From an uncultured Pelagibacteraceae bacterium (GTDB lineage: Bacteria; Pseudomonadota; Alphaproteobacteria; Pelagibacterales; Pelagibacteraceae): 30,567 bases of DNA. Positions within the stretch are counted from its first letter, which is position 1, and every line of letters begins with the position of its first letter. The notes beneath the pieces were generated by a model. It had not been told where the DNA came from, did no database searches, and was given only the letters and a program-made list of their open reading frames with translations. This document shows positions 1 to 7,601 of the stretch, one piece after another. The DNA lies in the NCBI GenBank assembly GCA_902588335.1, contig CACIOV010000003.1, positions 1 to 30,567 of the forward strand, read 5' to 3'. A program made the translations under genes and the position numbers.

Positions 1-390
1 AGCGTTAGGACATATTACACTGCCAATATCCCTCCCCTCGATGCAGACATGATTTCTTTTAGCAAAATTTTTTTGATATTTTTTAAGTAGTATTCTGATT
101 TTTTTGGATTTTGCAATTTCGGAAGAATATTGAGTTATTCTTTGATTAAAAAGTTTTTTATTTTTTAATTTATTTAGAGTAATATTTTTAGTTATTTTTT
201 TAATATAAGTATTTTTGTTTAATATTTTTGTTTTCAAGAGTAATTTATAACTAACATATCTGTAAAGAAGCCCCGAAGATAGAAAATGTAGCTTATATTT
301 TTTGCTTATTAATTTTGCTGCTGTGGTCTTGCCAGACGCAGCACCTCCGTCACAGGCGATTAATAATTTAATTTTATTTTTTAATTTCAA
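1..390 (-). CDS. cmk: cytidylate kinase (partial, C-terminus off the left edge)
   Basis: Phosphorylates CMP and dCMP with ATP in cytosolic pyrimidine salvage. About 130 codons are visible and the frame is still open at base 1. The N-terminal part has the P-loop GGAASGKTT within the first 25 residues, and the last visible residues read EGRDIGSVICPNA, which matches the conserved EGRDIGTVVFPDA-type segment of bacterial Cmk. The proposed start is TTG at 388-390 because GAGGAG lies at 397-402, six bases upstream, and no ATG precedes the P-loop. This start lies inside the last codons of ugd (17-base overlap). In many proteobacteria cmk is followed by rpsA, which would lie off the window. The family call is firm; the TTG start is inferred from spacing. 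Confidence 0.88.
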   Translation of the reverse strand, partial: MKLKNKIKLLIACDGGAASGKTTAAKLISKKYKLHFLSSGLLYRYVSYKLLLKTKILNKNTYIKKITKNITLNKLKNKKLFNQRITQYSSEIAKSKKIRILLKKYQKNFAKRNHVCIEGRDIGSVICPNA

Positions 391-1435
391 AATTTGCTCC
401 TCTTTTTTTAAGCGCTGGAATCATTGATATACTTGTAGAATTTCGCATGTCATCAGTGTTTGATTTAAAAGTAACACCTAAGAAAGTAATTTTTTTATTT
501 CTTATTTTGTTTGATAATATTTTTTCAATTTTTCTAGTTAGTAATTTTTTTCTATTCTCGTTAGATTTGATAACTGATTTAATAATTGAAAGATTAGTTT
601 TAAATTTATTCGCAGTAATAGTAATTGCTTGTGTATCTTTTGGAAAACAAGAACCACCATATGCTGGTCCAGCTCTTAAAAAACGATCTCCAATTCTCTT
701 ATCTAAACCAATGCCAAGCGATACATCTTCTACATCAACATCAATATTTTCGCAGAGGTTGGCAATTTCATTTATAAATGAAATTTTTGTAGCTAAAAAT
801 GAATTTGAAGCGTATTTTATTATTTCAGCTCCTCTTCTTGTAGTTAAAAATAATTTAGCTCCTTTTTTAATTAAAGGTTCATATAAAGCAGATATTTTTT
901 TTAAAACTTTTTTATTATTTGCTCCTACAACAATTCTGTCGGGAAATCTAAAATCTCTGATTGCATCACCCTCACGTAAAAACTCAGGATTAGAAATAAC
1001 TTCATAAAGTCGTTTATTTGTTCTCCTAGAAATTATTTTTTCTATTTTATCTCCAGTAGTTACAGGTACTGTAGATTTGCATACTATAATCTTGAATTTT
1101 TTAATGTTTTTGCTTATTTCTAGGGCAACTTTATAAACAAATTGTAGGTCAGCAGATTTATTTTTCTTTGATGAAGGAGTTCCTACACAAATGAATACAA
1201 TGTCAGATGAGCGAATTGCTAAACCTAAATCCGTTGTAAATTTTAATCTTTTTGCTAGATAATTCTTTTTTACAATTTCATCTAAGCCTGGTTCATAGAT
1301 TGGAATTTCGCCATCATTTAGCATTTCAATTTTACCTTTATCTTTATCTACGCAATAAACGGTATTACCTAAATCTGCAAAACATGTTCCGCTAACAAGA
1401 CCAACATAACCTGCTCCTATCATACAAATTTTCAT
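374..1435 (-). CDS. ugd: UDP-glucose 6-dehydrogenase, C-terminally truncated
   Basis: Oxidises UDP-glucose to UDP-glucuronate with two NAD+ (cytosol; sugar nucleotide supply for surface polysaccharide). It has the N-terminal Rossmann motif GAGYVG (residues 8-13), IYEPGL near 46-51, the NPEFLREG segment, the helix with EIIKYASNSF, and the catalytic motif GGSCFPKD with Cys at residue 263. The C-terminal domain opens normally (FLGVTFKSNTDDMRNS) but stops at residue 353, just after the position where relatives read GAKVRAYDP. Usual length is about 430-440, so roughly 80-90 residues of the UDP-binding domain are absent. The last codons hold the Shine-Dalgarno and start of cmk. It sits 3 bp after galU, which makes its substrate. 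Family identity is certain; whether it is active is doubtful. Confidence 0.9.
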   Translation of the reverse strand: MKICMIGAGYVGLVSGTCFADLGNTVYCVDKDKGKIEMLNDGEIPIYEPGLDEIVKKNYLAKRLKFTTDLGLAIRSSDIVFICVGTPSSKKNKSADLQFVYKVALEISKNIKKFKIIVCKSTVPVTTGDKIEKIISRRTNKRLYEVISNPEFLREGDAIRDFRFPDRIVVGANNKKVLKKISALYEPLIKKGAKLFLTTRRGAEIIKYASNSFLATKISFINEIANLCENIDVDVEDVSLGIGLDKRIGDRFLRAGPAYGGSCFPKDTQAITITANKFKTNLSIIKSVIKSNENRKKLLTRKIEKILSNKIRNKKITFLGVTFKSNTDDMRNSTSISMIPALKKRGANFEIKK

Positions 1436-1438
1436 AAA

Positions 1439-2254
1439 TTATATTTTTGAAATTTTTACAAACGAATTGATGTAACCTTTCATAGTGCCACAATCCAAAT
1501 ACTTTCCGGCAAAAACATGACCAAAAAATTTATTTTTTTGCTTTATTAGTGTTCTTATTGAATCGGTAATATGAATTTCTTCATTTTGTCCGGGTTTTTG
1601 CTTCTCAAGTATTTTAAATATTTTTGAAGGTAATATATAGCGACCAATTATAGCGTGATTTGAGGGAGCAGATTTAATGCTTGGTTTCTCTATCACATCT
1701 TTAATAAAAAAGTTTTTTTTATTTGTTCTGTCTCGATCTAATATTCCCCACCTTGATACATTTTTTTTATTAACCTTCATAGCAGCTATAATGGATGACT
1801 TGTATTTCTTGTGGAGATTTATCATAGAAAGTGAACAATTATTATTTATGATTAAATCATCAGGCAATAGCATTAAAAAATATTTTGAGTTAATAAGATT
1901 TTTACACTTTAAAACAGCATCACCAGTTCCTTTAGGTGAATTTTGATAAACAAATCTTATCATCTTTTTATATTTTTTGATTTTAGAATATTCAACTTTT
2001 AACTTTTTATTTTTTTTTTTATTTTTTAAAATTTTCTTAAAAAAAGCATCGTTATAAAAATATTTTTTTATCATTTTTTTTTTAGAAGAAATGATAAAAA
2101 TAATATCCTTTATACCCGCCTGAACACATTCTTCTAATATATATTCTAAACCTGGTTTTCCATTTATAGGTAAAAGTTCTTTGGGTATGACGCTTGTAAT
2201 AGGTAATAATCTTGTGCCTTGACCAGCCAAAGGAATAATAGCCTGTTTAATCAT
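1439..2254 (-). CDS. galU: UTP-glucose-1-phosphate uridylyltransferase
   Basis: Makes UDP-glucose from UTP and glucose 1-phosphate, supplying Ugd and glycan synthesis. The 271 residues begin with the nucleotidyltransferase signature (PLAGQGTRLLPIT, then IPKELLPINGKP) and continue with SPKGTGDAVL, LLPDDLI, VIEKPS, GRYILPSKIF, EEIHITDSI and the C-terminal AGKYLDCGTMKGY, all at the positions expected of GalU-type enzymes. Length is slightly under the usual 280-300. The gene is first in a two-gene unit with ugd and is divergent from panC across only 35 bp. Its lysine-rich stretch near residues 79-86 is encoded by an uninterrupted run of eleven A on the coding strand (2010-2020), yet the frame is intact. 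A dTDP-glucose pyrophosphorylase is less likely given the GalU-like signatures. Confidence 0.92.
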   Translation of the reverse strand: MIKQAIIPLAGQGTRLLPITSVIPKELLPINGKPGLEYILEECVQAGIKDIIFIISSKKKMIKKYFYNDAFFKKILKNKKKNKKLKVEYSKIKKYKKMIRFVYQNSPKGTGDAVLKCKNLINSKYFLMLLPDDLIINNNCSLSMINLHKKYKSSIIAAMKVNKKNVSRWGILDRDRTNKKNFFIKDVIEKPSIKSAPSNHAIIGRYILPSKIFKILEKQKPGQNEEIHITDSIRTLIKQKNKFFGHVFAGKYLDCGTMKGYINSFVKISKI

Positions 2255-2268
2255 TGTTTTCTTTTACA

Positions 2269-2275
2269 TATAATA
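2269..2275. promoter_or_regulatory. overlapping divergent -10 boxes of panC and galU
   Basis: The 35-bp gap between the divergent galU and panC starts contains a perfect -10 consensus TATAAT on the plus strand (2269-2274), 15 bases before the panC ATG. On the minus strand TATTAT (2270-2275) occupies nearly the same bases, facing galU. Neither has a convincing -35 at 16-18 bp. Transcripts from these boxes would have leaders of only about 8-10 nt, and neither gene has a Shine-Dalgarno sequence. Seen: the hexamers and spacing. Inferred: promoter function, since AT-rich DNA yields such boxes by chance. Confidence 0.4.
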
Positions 2276-2289
2276 TTTAAAATTTACAA

Positions 2290-3099
2290 ATGAAAATAAT
2301 TTTAAATAGAAATAAGCTTATAAAATTTATAGATAGTGAAAAAAATTTAGGTTTTGTGCCTACGTTAGGTGGTATTCATAATGGCCATATATCTCTAATT
2401 AAAAAATCTATAAATCAATGTAATAAAACTATTGTCTCTATATTTGTGAATAAAACACAATTTAATAAAAAAAGTGATTTTAAAAAATACCCCAGGTCAT
2501 TAAAAAAAGATATTTCCATAATAAAAAAATTAAATGTAGATTATCTTTATCTTCCGACAGAGAAACAGATTTATCCAAAAGGACCCAGTAAAAATATTAA
2601 AATTAGTCCTTTTGGTAAAAGACTATGTGGAAAATTTAGACCTGGGCATTTCGAAGCTGTTGTTGATGTTGTTAACAGATTTATAAAAATTATAAAACCA
2701 AAGAAAATATATTTTGGAGAAAAGGATATGCAGCAATTAAAAATAATTGATCATTTTGTAAAAAAAAATTACCCAAATATAAATATCATACCTTGTAAAA
2801 CTATTAGAGAAAAAAATGGAATTGCTTATTCTTCGAGAAACTTTTTGCTTTCTACAAAAGAAAAAAATATAGCTTCTAAAATATATAAGCTTTTATTACT
2901 CCAAAAAAAAAATTTAAATAAAAATAAACTTAATTTAAAATTATTAAAAATCAAAATCTTAAATTTTGGAGTTACAAAAATTGATTATATTAAAGTTTTA
3001 GATATTAACAAACTTGTAAGACCATTCAAAAAAAAATGTAAATATAAAGTTTTTATTGCTTTTTATCTCAGATCGATTAGATTAATTGATAATATTTAA
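2290..3099 (+). CDS. panC: pantothenate synthetase (pantoate-beta-alanine ligase)
   Basis: Condenses pantoate with beta-alanine using ATP, the last step of pantothenate (vitamin B5 / CoA precursor) synthesis. The 269 residues show the class signatures in order: VPTLGGIHNGH (HxGH at 30-33), SIFVNKTQF, PGHFEAVVDVVNRF, FGEKDMQQL near 143-151 and SSRNFLLS near 181. These cover the ATP and pantoate sites. The common VPTMGALH is VPTLGGIH here, and the usual Pro in FVNPxQF is Lys. The C-terminal domain is very lysine- and asparagine-rich, as expected from base composition. It is divergent from galU, and its stop codon overlaps the mgtE stop by 4 bp from the other strand. No panB or panD is nearby. 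Confidence 0.95.
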   Translation: MKIILNRNKLIKFIDSEKNLGFVPTLGGIHNGHISLIKKSINQCNKTIVSIFVNKTQFNKKSDFKKYPRSLKKDISIIKKLNVDYLYLPTEKQIYPKGPSKNIKISPFGKRLCGKFRPGHFEAVVDVVNRFIKIIKPKKIYFGEKDMQQLKIIDHFVKKNYPNINIIPCKTIREKNGIAYSSRNFLLSTKEKNIASKIYKLLLLQKKNLNKNKLNLKLLKIKILNFGVTKIDYIKVLDINKLVRPFKKKCKYKVFIAFYLRSIRLIDNI

Positions 3100-4475
3100 C
3101 CATAAAAAAAATAAGCGCCCAAACCTAAAAAAGACAAAAACCCTATAACATCAGTTATAGTAGTTACAAATACGCTTGAGGCTATTGCTGGATCTATATT
3201 AAATTTTTTTAAAGTCACTGGAACTAAAATTCCAAATAAGCCAGCAACAATCATATTCAGCACCATCGAGACAACTATTAAAATTGATAAATTAAATTCT
3301 TTAAACCACAGATGAACTATTATTCCTGTTATAATCGCAAAAATTACTCCATTTAAAACTCCGATTACAAATTCTTTAGTTACTATTTTACCGACATTTC
3401 CTGATGTAAGTTCTTTTGTTGCTAATGCTCTTATAGTAACTGCTAAAGTTTGCATTCCAGCATTTCCTCCCATAGAAGCAACTATTGGCATTAAAAATGC
3501 TAGAGCTACCATTTGTTCTATTGATGCTCCAAATTTACTAATTACCCAGGTAGCTAGTAATGCAGTAAGTAAATTTAATAATAACCAATTAAATCTTCTC
3601 TTTGTTTTTTGCAAAATACTATCAGTAATTTCTTCATCTCCTACTCCAGCAAGTCTTAAAACATCTTCTTCTGCTTCTTCTTTAAGGACAGTAAAAACAT
3701 CGTCTCCAGTAATCATGCCTACCAGTTTATTATTTTTATCAACTACACCAGCAGAGACTAAATTATAATTCTCAAAGATATGGCCAACTTCTTCTTTATC
3801 CATGGTTACCGGAATCAAAACTTGCATTTCATTCATTATAGAATTCATTTTAGATTCTCGCGGAGTTCTTAAAACTTTTGATGATGGTACAGTACCTATG
3901 GGTTTAAAATTACTATCTACAATAAAAATTTCTAAAAATACCTCAGGTAATTCTTTGCTTTCTCTAAGATAATCAATTGTTTGACCTACAGACCAATTGC
4001 TTGGGATTGCTGTAAATTCTCTTTGCATTATTCTTGCAGCAGAATCTTCTGGAAAGCTAAGACCTTCCTCTAATAAAAATCTATCCTTTGGTGGAAGTTT
4101 GTTTAATACAGTATTTTTCTTTTTTTCATCTAAATTCTCTAAAATTTTTAAAGCATTATCGGATTCTAAATGTTTGAGAATATTTGCTATTGATTCGATT
4201 GATAAAAGTATAAATATTTCTGTTTGGATGGATTCATTTAACTCTATAAAAATCTCAGGATCTAGATTAAAATCCTCTAATTCAATAAGTTTAGATCTAT
4301 TTTCAGGTACTAAATTCTCAATTATATCGGCTGAATCTGAAGGATGAAGTTCTTTTAAAGTTCTATTTAAAAAATTGGTATCATTATCTTTAATTTTTTT
4401 ACTAAAAAGACTAATAAATTCCTTATTAAATTCAAAATTTACTTTTTTATCTGATATTTTTTTTGTTAAACTCAT
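3096..4475 (-). CDS. mgtE: magnesium transporter MgtE
   Basis: Inner-membrane Mg2+ channel gated by cytosolic Mg2+. The 459 residues follow the family plan: an acidic superhelical MgtE_N domain (about 1-130, with LHPSDSADIIENL), paired CBS domains (about 135-260), a connecting helix with GVGDEEITDSILQKTKRR, then five predicted membrane helices. The channel signatures GGNAGMQTLAVTIRAL and DPAIASSVFVTTITDVIGF are present. The ATG at 4473-4475 (MSLTKK) is preferred; an in-frame TTG three codons earlier would also open the frame but has no support. The 66-bp region to lipB is too short for an M-box riboswitch. It converges on panC with a 4-bp overlap. Some MgtE homologues also carry Co2+. Confidence 0.95.
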   Translation of the reverse strand: MSLTKKISDKKVNFEFNKEFISLFSKKIKDNDTNFLNRTLKELHPSDSADIIENLVPENRSKLIELEDFNLDPEIFIELNESIQTEIFILLSIESIANILKHLESDNALKILENLDEKKKNTVLNKLPPKDRFLLEEGLSFPEDSAARIMQREFTAIPSNWSVGQTIDYLRESKELPEVFLEIFIVDSNFKPIGTVPSSKVLRTPRESKMNSIMNEMQVLIPVTMDKEEVGHIFENYNLVSAGVVDKNNKLVGMITGDDVFTVLKEEAEEDVLRLAGVGDEEITDSILQKTKRRFNWLLLNLLTALLATWVISKFGASIEQMVALAFLMPIVASMGGNAGMQTLAVTIRALATKELTSGNVGKIVTKEFVIGVLNGVIFAIITGIIVHLWFKEFNLSILIVVSMVLNMIVAGLFGILVPVTLKKFNIDPAIASSVFVTTITDVIGFLSFLGLGAYFFYG

Positions 4476-4498
4476 ATATGTCAATTATTTATTTAATT

Positions 4499-4528
4499 TT
4501 GGAAATGTTTAGTTGATTTTTTTATAAA
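4499..4528 (+). promoter_or_regulatory. candidate sigma70-type promoter of lipB
   Basis: TTGGAA (4499-4504) and TATAAA (4523-4528) are separated by 18 bp, just upstream of the lipB ATG at 4542. The predicted start of transcription would leave a leader of only about 7 nt, and there is no Shine-Dalgarno, similar to panC. The match is fair; chance occurrence in AT-rich DNA cannot be excluded. Confidence 0.4.
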
Positions 4529-4541
4529 CCACAAATGTAAA

Positions 4542-5159
4542 ATGACAATAGAGGTCAAAAATAGCGTAAAACTAATTGATTATACAAAATCAATGAAAAT
4601 ACTTGAAAAGCGAGTTCATGATGTTTTTTTGGGTAGCAAAGATGAGATGTTATGGATAGTAGAACATAAACCAGTATATACAGCAGGAACAAGTTCAATA
4701 GATGCTGATTTGATAGATAAAAGCATTGATGTAATTAGAACTAATAGAGGGGGAAAACACACTTATCATGGACCCGGTCAAAAAGTCGTTTATTTTGTTC
4801 TAAATTTAAATAAGAGAAAAAGAGATATAAGAAAATTAGTTAACAAAATTGAGAATTGTATAATAGATATTTTAAATGAGTATAAAATAAAATCTTATCC
4901 TGATAAACAAAATATAGGTATCTGGGTAGATAATAAAAGTAATTCACTAAAAATCGCTTCTATAGGAATAAGAGTAAAAAAATGGATTGCTTATCATGGT
5001 TTTGCATTGAACGTATCAAATGATTTATCAAAATATAATGGAATTGTACCGTGTGGAATTAAAAATAAAGGTGTTACAAGCTTAAAAGAGCTAGGTGTGA
5101 ACAATTATAAAGACGTTGAAGAAATTATAATTAATAAATTTTTAAATATTTTTCTTTAA
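4542..5159 (+). CDS. lipB: octanoyl-[acyl carrier protein] : protein octanoyltransferase
   Basis: Transfers octanoate from ACP to the E2 and H proteins, the first step of lipoate cofactor assembly. LipA would insert the sulfurs; its gene is not in this window. The 205 residues carry the LipB signature GGKHTYHGPGQ (about 70-80), the catalytic lysine in KIASIGIR (about 137), WIAYHGFALNV, and the acyl-accepting cysteine in IVPCGI (about 171). Length is normal for the family (200-230). ATG at 4542 follows a candidate promoter closely with no Shine-Dalgarno. Its 3' end overlaps the pseudouridine synthase gene on the other strand by 29 bp. Confidence 0.95.
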   Translation: MTIEVKNSVKLIDYTKSMKILEKRVHDVFLGSKDEMLWIVEHKPVYTAGTSSIDADLIDKSIDVIRTNRGGKHTYHGPGQKVVYFVLNLNKRKRDIRKLVNKIENCIIDILNEYKIKSYPDKQNIGIWVDNKSNSLKIASIGIRVKKWIAYHGFALNVSNDLSKYNGIVPCGIKNKGVTSLKELGVNNYKDVEEIIINKFLNIFL

Positions 5160-6042
5160 GAATTTTTTTAAAGGCTGAAGGTGGTTCTGCAATAAAACTA
5201 TACTTATTACCTGCAATTAAAAAATTTATCTTATATGAATGCAGCATTAATGTATTTTTTTTAAATTGATGATTTTTTGATATTCTGTATTTGCTATCCC
5301 CAAGTATTGGATGGCCGTAAATTAATAATTGCTTTCTTATTTGGTGTTTTCGTCCTGTTTCAGGAGAAAGTTTCAATAATGAATAGTTATTGTTTTTATC
5401 TAAAACAGTATAATGAGTTATAGCTGAAGTCGTAATTTTTTTTTTACCTTCATAATAAAATAAATCATTTTTGAGTGTACCTTTTTTTTCCTGAATCTCC
5501 CCTAAAGCTATACCCAAATAAGTTTTGTGAATTTTTCTTATACGAAATAATGACGTAAATAATTGGGCATATTTTCGATTTTTGGCTACAATAAGTACTC
5601 CTGTGGTTTCTTTATCAATTCTATGAACAGTATACGGAGAACAATCTTCAAATTCTTTTGTGCTACGCAGTATGTCAAGAATATTTTTTCTTGATTTTGT
5701 GCCTGCTTGAACCGATATACCCGGTGGTTTATTTATTACAACAAAGTTTTCATTGTTCTCGATAAATATACTGGATGACTTAGATAAATCATCTTTAGTA
5801 GCCAAATATTTTTTAGTAATTTTTTTATGCTTATTAGGTGAGAAATTTATATTATATAATATAACTTCATCGTTATTTCTAAGTTTATATGAGCTCTTTT
5901 TTTTTATATTGTTTACCTTAATATTTCCCTTTCTAATATTTTTTTCTATCAAGGACTGTGGTATTTCACATATATTTCTTCTAAACCACCTATCTAGTCT
6001 TGTATTAACGAAATCATTAGTGATTGAAAAAATTTTCTTCAT
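5131..6042 (-). CDS. RluC/RluD-family 23S rRNA pseudouridine synthase
   Basis: Isomerises uridine to pseudouridine in RNA, probably 23S rRNA. The 303 residues show an N-terminal S4 RNA-binding domain (about 13-60, opening TRLDRWFRR) and a catalytic domain with VINKPPGISVQAG, the catalytic HRID motif (Asp near 142) followed by KETTGVLIVAKN, LSPETGRKHQIRKQL and GHPILGDSKY. These place it in the RluA superfamily with S4 domain (RluC or RluD); the early LDRWFRR and overall length favour RluC, but RluD or another paralogue cannot be excluded, so no symbol is given. It lies 56 bp downstream of rplQ on the same strand and converges on lipB. Confidence 0.9.
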   Translation of the reverse strand: MKKIFSITNDFVNTRLDRWFRRNICEIPQSLIEKNIRKGNIKVNNIKKKSSYKLRNNDEVILYNINFSPNKHKKITKKYLATKDDLSKSSSIFIENNENFVVINKPPGISVQAGTKSRKNILDILRSTKEFEDCSPYTVHRIDKETTGVLIVAKNRKYAQLFTSLFRIRKIHKTYLGIALGEIQEKKGTLKNDLFYYEGKKKITTSAITHYTVLDKNNNYSLLKLSPETGRKHQIRKQLLIYGHPILGDSKYRISKNHQFKKNTLMLHSYKINFLIAGNKYSFIAEPPSAFKKILKEKYLKIY

Positions 6043-6077
6043 AAAAAATGACTATATGCAACTATTTAAAGCAACAC

Positions 6078-6083
6078 ATTATA
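6078..6083 (-). promoter_or_regulatory. candidate -10 box before the pseudouridine synthase gene
   Basis: The 56-bp gap between rplQ and the pseudouridine synthase gene contains a perfect TATAAT on the minus strand, about 35 bases before the start codon. No good -35 is found 16-18 bp upstream, where A-rich sequence overlaps the end of rplQ. I see no hairpin that would end the rplQ transcript, so read-through is also possible. Confidence 0.3.
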
Positions 6084-6098
6084 ACCTACATAATTAAT

Positions 6099-6563
6099 TT
6101 ACTTTTTTGATTTAATTTTTTTTTCGGGGACTTTCTTTGAAGAAACTGGGGCATCTTTTTCTGGCTCTTGTACTTTTTTCTTTATATCAACTTTTTTAGC
6201 CTGAATATCTCTATCAACAAGTTCTATTACCGCCATTGGTGCGTCATCTCCATATCTAAATCCAGCTCTAATAACTCTGCTATATCCACCTTTTCTTTTT
6301 TCATATCTTTGAGAAAGTGTTTTTAATAATTTATCAACTGAAAATTTAGATTGTAATTCAGCAAACAAATCTTTTTTGGACTGTAAATTATTTTTTTTTC
6401 CTAGTGTAATTACCTTATCTATTTTTGGTTTTAATTCTTTAGCTTTTGGCAATGTTGTTGTTATTTGTTCATATTTTATTAGAGAATTAAGCATATTTTT
6501 AAAAAGTGCTTTACGATGTTCCGAAGTTCTATTTAATTTTCTATAACCTGATTTATGTCTCAT
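6099..6563 (-). CDS. rplQ: 50S ribosomal protein L17
   Basis: Large-subunit protein near the exit tunnel and last gene of the cluster, 7 bp after rpoA as is usual. The core is typical: MRHKSGYRKLNRTSEHRKAL, then FKNMLNSLIKYEQITTTLPKAKELKP, and the GYSRVIRAGFRYGDDAPMA region up to about residue 120. The last 30 or so residues are a Lys/Glu/Pro/Ser-rich, probably disordered tail, bringing the length to 154 against about 120-140 in relatives. The conserved core makes the call certain. Confidence 0.97.
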   Translation of the reverse strand: MRHKSGYRKLNRTSEHRKALFKNMLNSLIKYEQITTTLPKAKELKPKIDKVITLGKKNNLQSKKDLFAELQSKFSVDKLLKTLSQRYEKRKGGYSRVIRAGFRYGDDAPMAVIELVDRDIQAKKVDIKKKVQEPEKDAPVSSKKVPEKKIKSKK

Positions 6564-6570
6564 GATACCA

Positions 6571-7596
6571 TTAGGTTGCTTCTTCTAATTTTTTAGATAA
6601 TTCAGCTATGTTATCAGGAGGCCAATTTGGTATTTCCATACCTAAATATAATGACATTGAATTTAAAACTTCCTTAATTTCATTTAGTGACTTTCTACCA
6701 AAATTAGGAGTTCTCAACATTTCAGGCTCCGTTTTTTGAACCAAATCACCTATATAAATAATATTATCATTTTTTAAACAATTCATTGATCTAACTGATA
6801 GTTCTAACTCATCAACTTTTCTAAGCAAGTTCTTATTAAACTCAAGCTCTGTAGTTTGAACTTTTTTCTCTATTTCCTGAGGTTCTTCAAAATTAATAAA
6901 TAATGATAATTGATCTTGAAAAATTCTTGCTGCATATGCCACAGCATCTTCAGCAGATATAGAGCCATCAGTTTCAATATTCATAACTAATTTATCATAA
7001 TCTAATGATTTTCCTTCTCTAGCGTTTTCAACTGAATAAGAAACTTTTTTTACTGGAGAAAAAAGTGAATCAATTGATATTAAGCCTAGTGGAGAGTCGT
7101 CTTTTTTATTTTTTTCGGCTGGACGATAGCCTTTACCAGTGCTAGCAAATAATTCCATATGGAACTTTGTATTTTCATCTAAGTGACATAGAACTAGATC
7201 TGGATTTAAAATTTTAACATCAGGATTTTCCTGTATATCTTTAGCTTTTATTTCACCTGGGCCTTTTACATCTAATATTAACTTTTTAGTTTCTTCTGAC
7301 ATAACTTGAATTGATAATGATTTAACATTTAACACAATATCTGTTACGTCCTCTCTTACACCTTTAATAGAAGAAAATTCATGGAGAACTCCGTCAATTT
7401 GTATTGCTGTAATTGCCGAACCTTGTATTGAGGAAAGGAGAATTCTTCTTAAAGAATTTCCAATTGTAAGAGCATATCCCTTTTCTAGTGGTTCAGCTAT
7501 TACTGTTGTAATAGATTTGTCTGTACTATTTTCAATTTGTAATTTATTTGGTTTAATTAAAGCTTTCCAATTCTGGTTTATTGTTGTGTTTTCCAT
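6571..7596 (-). CDS. rpoA: DNA-directed RNA polymerase subunit alpha
   Basis: The alpha dimer scaffolds RNA polymerase assembly, and its C-terminal domain contacts UP elements and activators. In the 341 residues, the N-terminal domain (about 1-235) has TVIAEPLEKGYALTIGNSLR, LLSSIQGSAI and VLHEFSSIKGVREDV; an acidic linker with EEPQEIEKKVQ follows; the C-terminal domain (about 255-330) has LDELELSVRSMNCL-like sequence, YIGDLVQKTE and NFGRKSLNEIKEVL, the helix-hairpin-helix region that binds DNA. Length matches alphaproteobacterial alpha subunits (about 335-340). It is read with rpsM and rpsK from the promoter-like sequence before rpsM. Confidence 0.98.
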   Translation of the reverse strand: MENTTINQNWKALIKPNKLQIENSTDKSITTVIAEPLEKGYALTIGNSLRRILLSSIQGSAITAIQIDGVLHEFSSIKGVREDVTDIVLNVKSLSIQVMSEETKKLILDVKGPGEIKAKDIQENPDVKILNPDLVLCHLDENTKFHMELFASTGKGYRPAEKNKKDDSPLGLISIDSLFSPVKKVSYSVENAREGKSLDYDKLVMNIETDGSISAEDAVAYAARIFQDQLSLFINFEEPQEIEKKVQTTELEFNKNLLRKVDELELSVRSMNCLKNDNIIYIGDLVQKTEPEMLRTPNFGRKSLNEIKEVLNSMSLYLGMEIPNWPPDNIAELSKKLEEAT

Positions 7597-7601
7597 TTCT
7601 A

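Noticed and set aside
447..1007. Open frame on the plus strand inside ugd
   Set aside because: It is antisense to a gene with clear motifs, has no similarity I recognise and no promoter or ribosome binding site. Similar antisense frames inside rpoC (25629-26117) and rpoB (27219-27740) were rejected for the same reason.
4476..4484. TTG start of mgtE at 4484, and the TTGACA there as a -35 box
   Set aside because: TTG ACA TAT ATG reads into the normal ATG start with no Shine-Dalgarno for the TTG. A -35 at this place would put the transcript start inside mgtE. Probably coincidence.
4476..4541. M-box magnesium riboswitch upstream of mgtE
   Set aside because: The intergenic space is only 66 bp from the chosen start and shows no M-box structure.
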